DNA of 9,860 bases from Clostridiales bacterium UBA6468 (lineage in GTDB: Bacteria; Bacillota; Clostridia; Oscillospirales; Oscillospiraceae), in the NCBI GenBank assembly GCA_002436765.1, contig DJNI01000078.1, forward strand, positions 24,392 to 34,251, written 5' to 3'. Of this stretch, positions 7,649 through 9,860 are shown one piece after another. The notes under the pieces are model-generated. The model was not told where the DNA came from, did no database searches, and saw only the letters and a list, made by a program, of their open reading frames with translations. The translations under genes were made by a program, and so were the position numbers. Every line of letters starts with the position of its first letter. Position 1 is the stretch's first letter.

Positions 7649-7663
7649 GAAAGGAATTTCCGC

Positions 7664-9127
7664 CTACAGGATCAGGCAGATCAGCCCCGTCGCGCCCTCG
7701 TTGACGATCCTCGTCAGTGTCCCCCGGAACTTACCCCTGACCTCCTCCGGCATTCCCAGCAGCTTTGTGGTCAGCCCCTCCTGGATCAGGTCGTACACGG
7801 ATTTCCCGAAAATATTGCTCTGCCACAGCTTTTCCGGGTCCTCGCCCATAAGGGAATTGACCAGATCCTGGGACTGCTTTTCGTCTCCCACCATGGGATT
7901 GATCTCCGTGTCGATGTCCACACGCACCATGTGAATGGAGGGCGCCCCCGCCTTCAGCTTCACGCCGTAAGCGCCGCCCTTGCGGATGATCTCCGGCGTC
8001 TCCAGCTTCATTTCCTCCGCCGCGGGCATCACCACGCCGTAGCCCGTCGCCCGGACGGCGGAAAGGGCGTCGGAGATCTTGTCATACTCCTGCTTGACCC
8101 GGGACAGCTCGGTGAGCAGCTGCAACAGCTGGGCGTCACTGCGGATGGGCATTCCCGCCCGGGCGCTGAGAATCTCGTAGAACAGCGCCTCCGGGAACAC
8201 GATGGCGCAGATCACGCTGCCGCTGCCTAAGTCCACACTGCGCAGGCTGTAGTCCTGCACCTGGGGCAGCTCCCCCAGTCCGGCCAGCACCCCTTCCGCC
8301 TGACCCAGGGTGTGAATTTCCTCCGCCATTTGGAGAAGCGCCTGATACAGCGCCGCCTTTACGGGATGCTCCGGCTCCAGCGCGTCCATCCACCGAGGCA
8401 GATGCACCCGCAGCTCGCTCATGGGGAAGGTGTACAGCAGCGCCTTCATGAGCTTGCCGATGCCCTCGGCGTCCAGCGCCTGACAGTCCGCCACGATGGG
8501 CTCCAGGCCGAAGGTGCTTTGCAGATACGCCTTCACTTCCCCCGCCGCCTCCCCCGCCGGGTTGCGGGAGTTGACGATCACAAGGAAGGGCTTTCCCGTT
8601 TTCTGCATGTCGGTGATGGCCCGTTTTTCTGCCTGTACGTAATCCTCCCGGGGAATTTCCGTGATGGTGCCGTCGGTGGTCACCACAATGCCGATGGAGC
8701 AGTGCCCCTCCATGACCTTTTTCGTCCCCAGCTCCGCCGCTTCCGTCATGGGAATTTCGTGGTCGTACCACGGGGTGGTCACCATCCGGGGCACGCCGTC
8801 TTCTTCCGCGCCCACCGCGCCCGCCACCATGTAGCCCACGGAGTCGATCAGCCGCACCCGCAGCTTCGTCACGCCGTCGGGAGAAATCTCCACCGCTTCC
8901 TCCGGGACGAACTTCGGCTCCGATGTCATGATGGTCTTCCCGGAACCGCTCTGGGGCAGCTCATCTCTGGCGCGCTCCTTGCGATAGGGGTCGGAGATGC
9001 CGGGGATCACCAGCTCCTCCATGATCCGCTTGATAAGGGTCGATTTTCCGGTACGCACCGGCCCGACCACGCCCACATAAATATTGCCGCCGGTTCTGGC
9101 AGCAATGTCCGCATAAATTTGATCCAT
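7664..9127 (-). CDS. spoIVA: Stage IV sporulation protein A (spore coat morphogenetic ATPase)
   Basis: SpoIVA is made in the mother cell and polymerises with ATP hydrolysis on the forespore outer membrane, forming the basement layer on which the coat is built. The 487-aa protein is close to the 492 aa of Bacillus subtilis SpoIVA. Motifs: MDQIYADIAARTGGNIYVG (1-19), Walker A GPVRTGKST (22-30), MTSEPKFVPEEA (67-78, the sensor-Thr region), Walker B-like LIDSVGYM (93-100), TTPWYDHEIPM after it, and the conserved C-terminal end RIVNEGATGLICLIL. The start is ATG at 9127, with AGAAGGAGG 6 nt upstream. The frame runs open to an ATG at 9232, but those 35 extra residues lie across the promoter and leader and do not belong to the family. 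The gene stands alone behind a SigE-like promoter. Confidence 0.97.
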   Translation of the reverse strand: MDQIYADIAARTGGNIYVGVVGPVRTGKSTLIKRIMEELVIPGISDPYRKERARDELPQSGSGKTIMTSEPKFVPEEAVEISPDGVTKLRVRLIDSVGYMVAGAVGAEEDGVPRMVTTPWYDHEIPMTEAAELGTKKVMEGHCSIGIVVTTDGTITEIPREDYVQAEKRAITDMQKTGKPFLVIVNSRNPAGEAAGEVKAYLQSTFGLEPIVADCQALDAEGIGKLMKALLYTFPMSELRVHLPRWMDALEPEHPVKAALYQALLQMAEEIHTLGQAEGVLAGLGELPQVQDYSLRSVDLGSGSVICAIVFPEALFYEILSARAGMPIRSDAQLLQLLTELSRVKQEYDKISDALSAVRATGYGVVMPAAEEMKLETPEIIRKGGAYGVKLKAGAPSIHMVRVDIDTEINPMVGDEKQSQDLVNSLMGEDPEKLWQSNIFGKSVYDLIQEGLTTKLLGMPEEVRGKFRGTLTRIVNEGATGLICLIL

Positions 9128-9143
9128 AGACAGCCTCCTTCTC

Positions 9144-9164
9144 GGCAGGAGAAAGGCTCCTGCC
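9144..9164 (-). other. Hairpin in the spoIVA leader
   Basis: A perfect 8-bp stem (GGCAGGAG/CTCCTGCC) with a 5-nt loop lies between the predicted transcript start and the ribosome site, ending about 4 nt before the GGAGG at 9133-9138. It could protect the 5' end of the message or affect translation. Its right arm contains CTCC, which could also pair with the ribosome site. Confidence 0.5.
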
Positions 9165-9177
9165 ATGGGTTTGGAAC

Positions 9178-9206
9178 AGAGTATGTCCCAAGAGGAATAA
9201 AAATGC
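9178..9206 (-). promoter_or_regulatory. SigE-type sporulation promoter of spoIVA
   Basis: On the minus strand, GCATTTT (9200-9206; SigE -35 consensus KMATATT, 6 of 7) and CATACTCT (9178-9185; -10 consensus CATACAHT, 7 of 8) are 14 bp apart. This fits mother-cell expression of spoIVA, as in Bacillus subtilis. The -10 box lies 50 bp before the ATG. Confidence 0.75.
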
Positions 9207-9261
9207 TTCGGCAGCCGGAATTTCCTGCGCATGGGTTGTTGTTATGTAAACCAACGGTGTC

Positions 9262-9290
9262 AAAAAAGTGCCGCTTTGTGAGCAAGCGGC
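9262..9290 (-). terminator. Rho-independent terminator of the XRE gene
   Basis: A 7-bp stem GCCGCTT/AAGCGGC (9284-9290 with 9270-9276, 7-nt loop) is followed on the minus strand by AC and six T (9262-9267). It lies 16 nt after the stop codon at 9307-9309. Confidence 0.8.
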
Positions 9291-9306
9291 TTCTGACTGT
9301 TCTGAT

Positions 9307-9525
9307 TCAAAGGCACTGATCGTCCGGCGAGGGAACGTATTCCAAAATCTCATTAACCTTACAGCCGAGGATCCGGCAGAGGTCGTTCAGGGTCGTGGTG
9401 GTGATGGGCTTGTTCTTGCGCAGCTTGTCGATGGTGGAGCTGGATATATGGTGATCTTTTATGAGCGTGTATGTGGTTTTAGACGATTTTTTCAGGGTCT
9501 TCCAGAAGGGGTCATAAATAATCAC
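9307..9525 (-). CDS. XRE-family (Cro/C1-type) helix-turn-helix regulator, 72 aa
   Basis: The protein is a single small DNA-binding domain of the HTH_26 kind: MIIYDPFWKTLKKSSKTTY at the start, then TLIKDHHISSSTIDKLRKNK (20-39), with the recognition helix probably at 28-37, followed by TTTTLNDLCRILGCKVNEIL (42-61), which is the usual XRE helix pair. There is no sensor or oligomerisation domain beyond it. The start is GTG at 9525, with AAGGAG about 10 nt upstream; no other start fits. It is transcribed away from the Thr-Gly-Gly repeat gene, from promoters that overlap at a palindrome, and may control both (inference). Similar small regulators are common and mostly uncharacterised in gut Clostridia, so the target is not known. 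Confidence 0.88.
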   Translation of the reverse strand: MIIYDPFWKTLKKSSKTTYTLIKDHHISSSTIDKLRKNKPITTTTLNDLCRILGCKVNEILEYVPSPDDQCL

Positions 9526-9571
9526 ACTATTGCGTCTCCTTTTTGGTACGATTCCCAGCTGTAACTTTTTT

Positions 9572-9600
9572 ATTCTAGAGGATATATTTTCACTTGACTA
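9572..9600 (-). promoter_or_regulatory. Putative promoter of the XRE gene
   Basis: On the minus strand, TAGTCA (9595-9600, 4 of 6) and TAGAAT (9572-9577, 5 of 6) are 17 bp apart. The -35 box overlaps the -35 box of the opposite gene and touches the 22-bp palindrome. Confidence 0.5.
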
Positions 9601-9622
9601 TAGTCGTTAAAGCGACTATAAT
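9594..9622 (+). promoter_or_regulatory. SigA-type promoter of the Thr-Gly-Gly repeat gene
   Basis: TTGACT (9594-9599) and a perfect TATAAT (9617-9622) are 17 bp apart. The leader is about 57 nt and ends in GGAGG (9673-9677), 8 nt before the ATG. Confidence 0.85.
9599..9620. promoter_or_regulatory. Palindromic operator between divergent genes
   Basis: TATAGTCG (9599-9606) and CGACTATA (9613-9620) form a perfect inverted repeat around a 6-bp centre. It fills the space between -35 and -10 of the rightward promoter, covers most of its -10, and touches the -35 of the leftward one. GACTATAGTC (9596-9605) is a second, nested palindrome, so GACTATA occurs three times. Binding here would block the rightward promoter. 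The neighbouring XRE protein is the natural candidate. Confidence 0.6.
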
Positions 9623-9685
9623 GTTTATGGATGGATGAAAACACGAACCGCTCGTCCACAAATTTACTCAATGGAGGTAGAAGCA

Positions 9686-9860
9686 ATGAAGAAACTGTTC
9701 GCACTGCTGCTGGTTCTGGTCATGGTGATTGCCCTGGTCCCGACAGCAGTAGCCGCCACCGAAGCGGGAGGCACCAGCACTACCGGCGGAACCGGAACTA
9801 CCGGCGGAACCGGCACTACCGGCGGAGCCGATGCCGGTACTACCGGCGGAACCGGAACCG
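9686..9860 (+). CDS. Secreted Thr-Gly-Gly repeat protein (C-terminus outside window)
   Basis: Only the first 58 residues are visible. Residues 1-24 form a signal peptide (Lys-Lys, a Leu/Val-rich core, and Pro-Thr-Ala-Val-Ala-Ala at the cleavage region). The mature part starts Thr-Glu-Ala-Gly-Gly and becomes a run of hexapeptides of the form TTGGTG, with one unit ending Ala-Asp and an Ala-Gly inserted after it. The ATG at 9686 is preferred because GGAGG is 8 nt upstream; an in-frame ATG at 9671 is contiguous with the ribosome site itself and has none of its own. The Thr/Gly-only composition suggests a flexible stalk or linker at the cell surface leading to a domain beyond the edge, but no function can be read from this part. 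Confidence 0.85.
   Translation, partial: MKKLFALLLVLVMVIALVPTAVAATEAGGTSTTGGTGTTGGTGTTGGADAGTTGGTGT
9779..9856 (+). repeat. 18-bp tandem repeat coding for Thr-Thr-Gly-Gly-Thr-Gly
   Basis: Units at 9779-9796, 9797-9814, 9815-9832 and 9839-9856 start ACTACCGGCGGA; the first and fourth are identical, the second differs in its last base and the third in its last six. A 6-bp insertion (9833-9838) separates the third and fourth. The array runs to the window edge and keeps the frame, so gain or loss of units would change length without breaking the gene. Confidence 0.9.

Noticed and set aside
8136..9319. Open frames overlapping spoIVA (minus 8136-8771, plus 8312-9319, minus 8961-9353)
   Set aside because: All are shadows of spoIVA, which is full length and intact with its conserved motifs in one frame.
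9671..9688. ATG at 9671 as the start of the Thr-Gly-Gly repeat gene
   Set aside because: It is in frame, but the only ribosome site (GGAGG, 9673-9677) lies after it and is placed ideally for the ATG at 9686, which also gives a normal signal peptide.
9779..9856. Short repeats near the right edge as a CRISPR array
   Set aside because: Units are 18 bp, directly adjacent, in frame with a signal peptide, and have no unique spacers.

Overview
The window looks like ordinary chromosome from a spore-forming, low-passage-type Firmicute of the class Clostridia, most likely an Oscillospirales-type gut bacterium (inference). The reasons are a full-length spoIVA with a SigE-like promoter, a clostridial-type MnmA with a Cys-Cys-Ser-Leu-Asp-Asp-Val segment, strong AGGAGG-type ribosome sites, SigA promoters with 17-bp spacers, and GC-rich third codon positions. 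No phage, transposon, CRISPR, rRNA or tRNA was seen.

Layout from left to right. (1) Positions 1-2955, minus strand: a large secreted protein, cut by the window edge, with a signal peptide, a lysozyme-like (GH24-type) domain whose catalytic residues look lost, one Listeria-Bacteroides repeat and about eight SH3-like modules. Its promoter is preceded by a perfect match to the WalR/YycF box. (2) Positions 2956-3235: a divergent intergenic region with the promoters of gene 1 and mnmA. (3) Positions 3236-4318, plus strand: mnmA, tRNA 2-thiouridylase, closed by a long terminator hairpin. (4) Positions 4362-7064, minus strand: a YfhO-family polytopic membrane protein, convergent with mnmA. (5) Positions 7200-7595, minus: a small PH-domain protein with an acidic tail. 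(6) Positions 7664-9127, minus: spoIVA, the spore coat basement-layer ATPase. (7) Positions 9307-9525, minus: a 72-aa XRE-type regulator. (8) Positions 9686-9860, plus: the start of a secreted protein made of Thr-Gly-Gly repeats, cut by the window edge.

Most genes appear to be separate transcription units: a SigA-like promoter can be read in front of genes 1, 3, 4, 5, 7 and 8, a SigE-like one in front of spoIVA, and rho-independent terminators follow genes 3, 5 and 7. The XRE gene and the Thr-Gly-Gly repeat gene diverge from overlapping promoters that share a 22-bp palindrome, which suggests that the regulator controls both.

Three of the seven visible starts are GTG (YfhO, PH-domain and XRE genes), each chosen by its ribosome site. 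Several long open frames antisense to the real genes (for example 94-1893 and 4218-6788 on the plus strand) are by-products of codon bias and are not annotated. The best leads are the WalR-like box before a probable pseudo-lysozyme with SH3 modules, and the palindromic divergent control region before the repeat protein. No clear new multi-gene system is visible.
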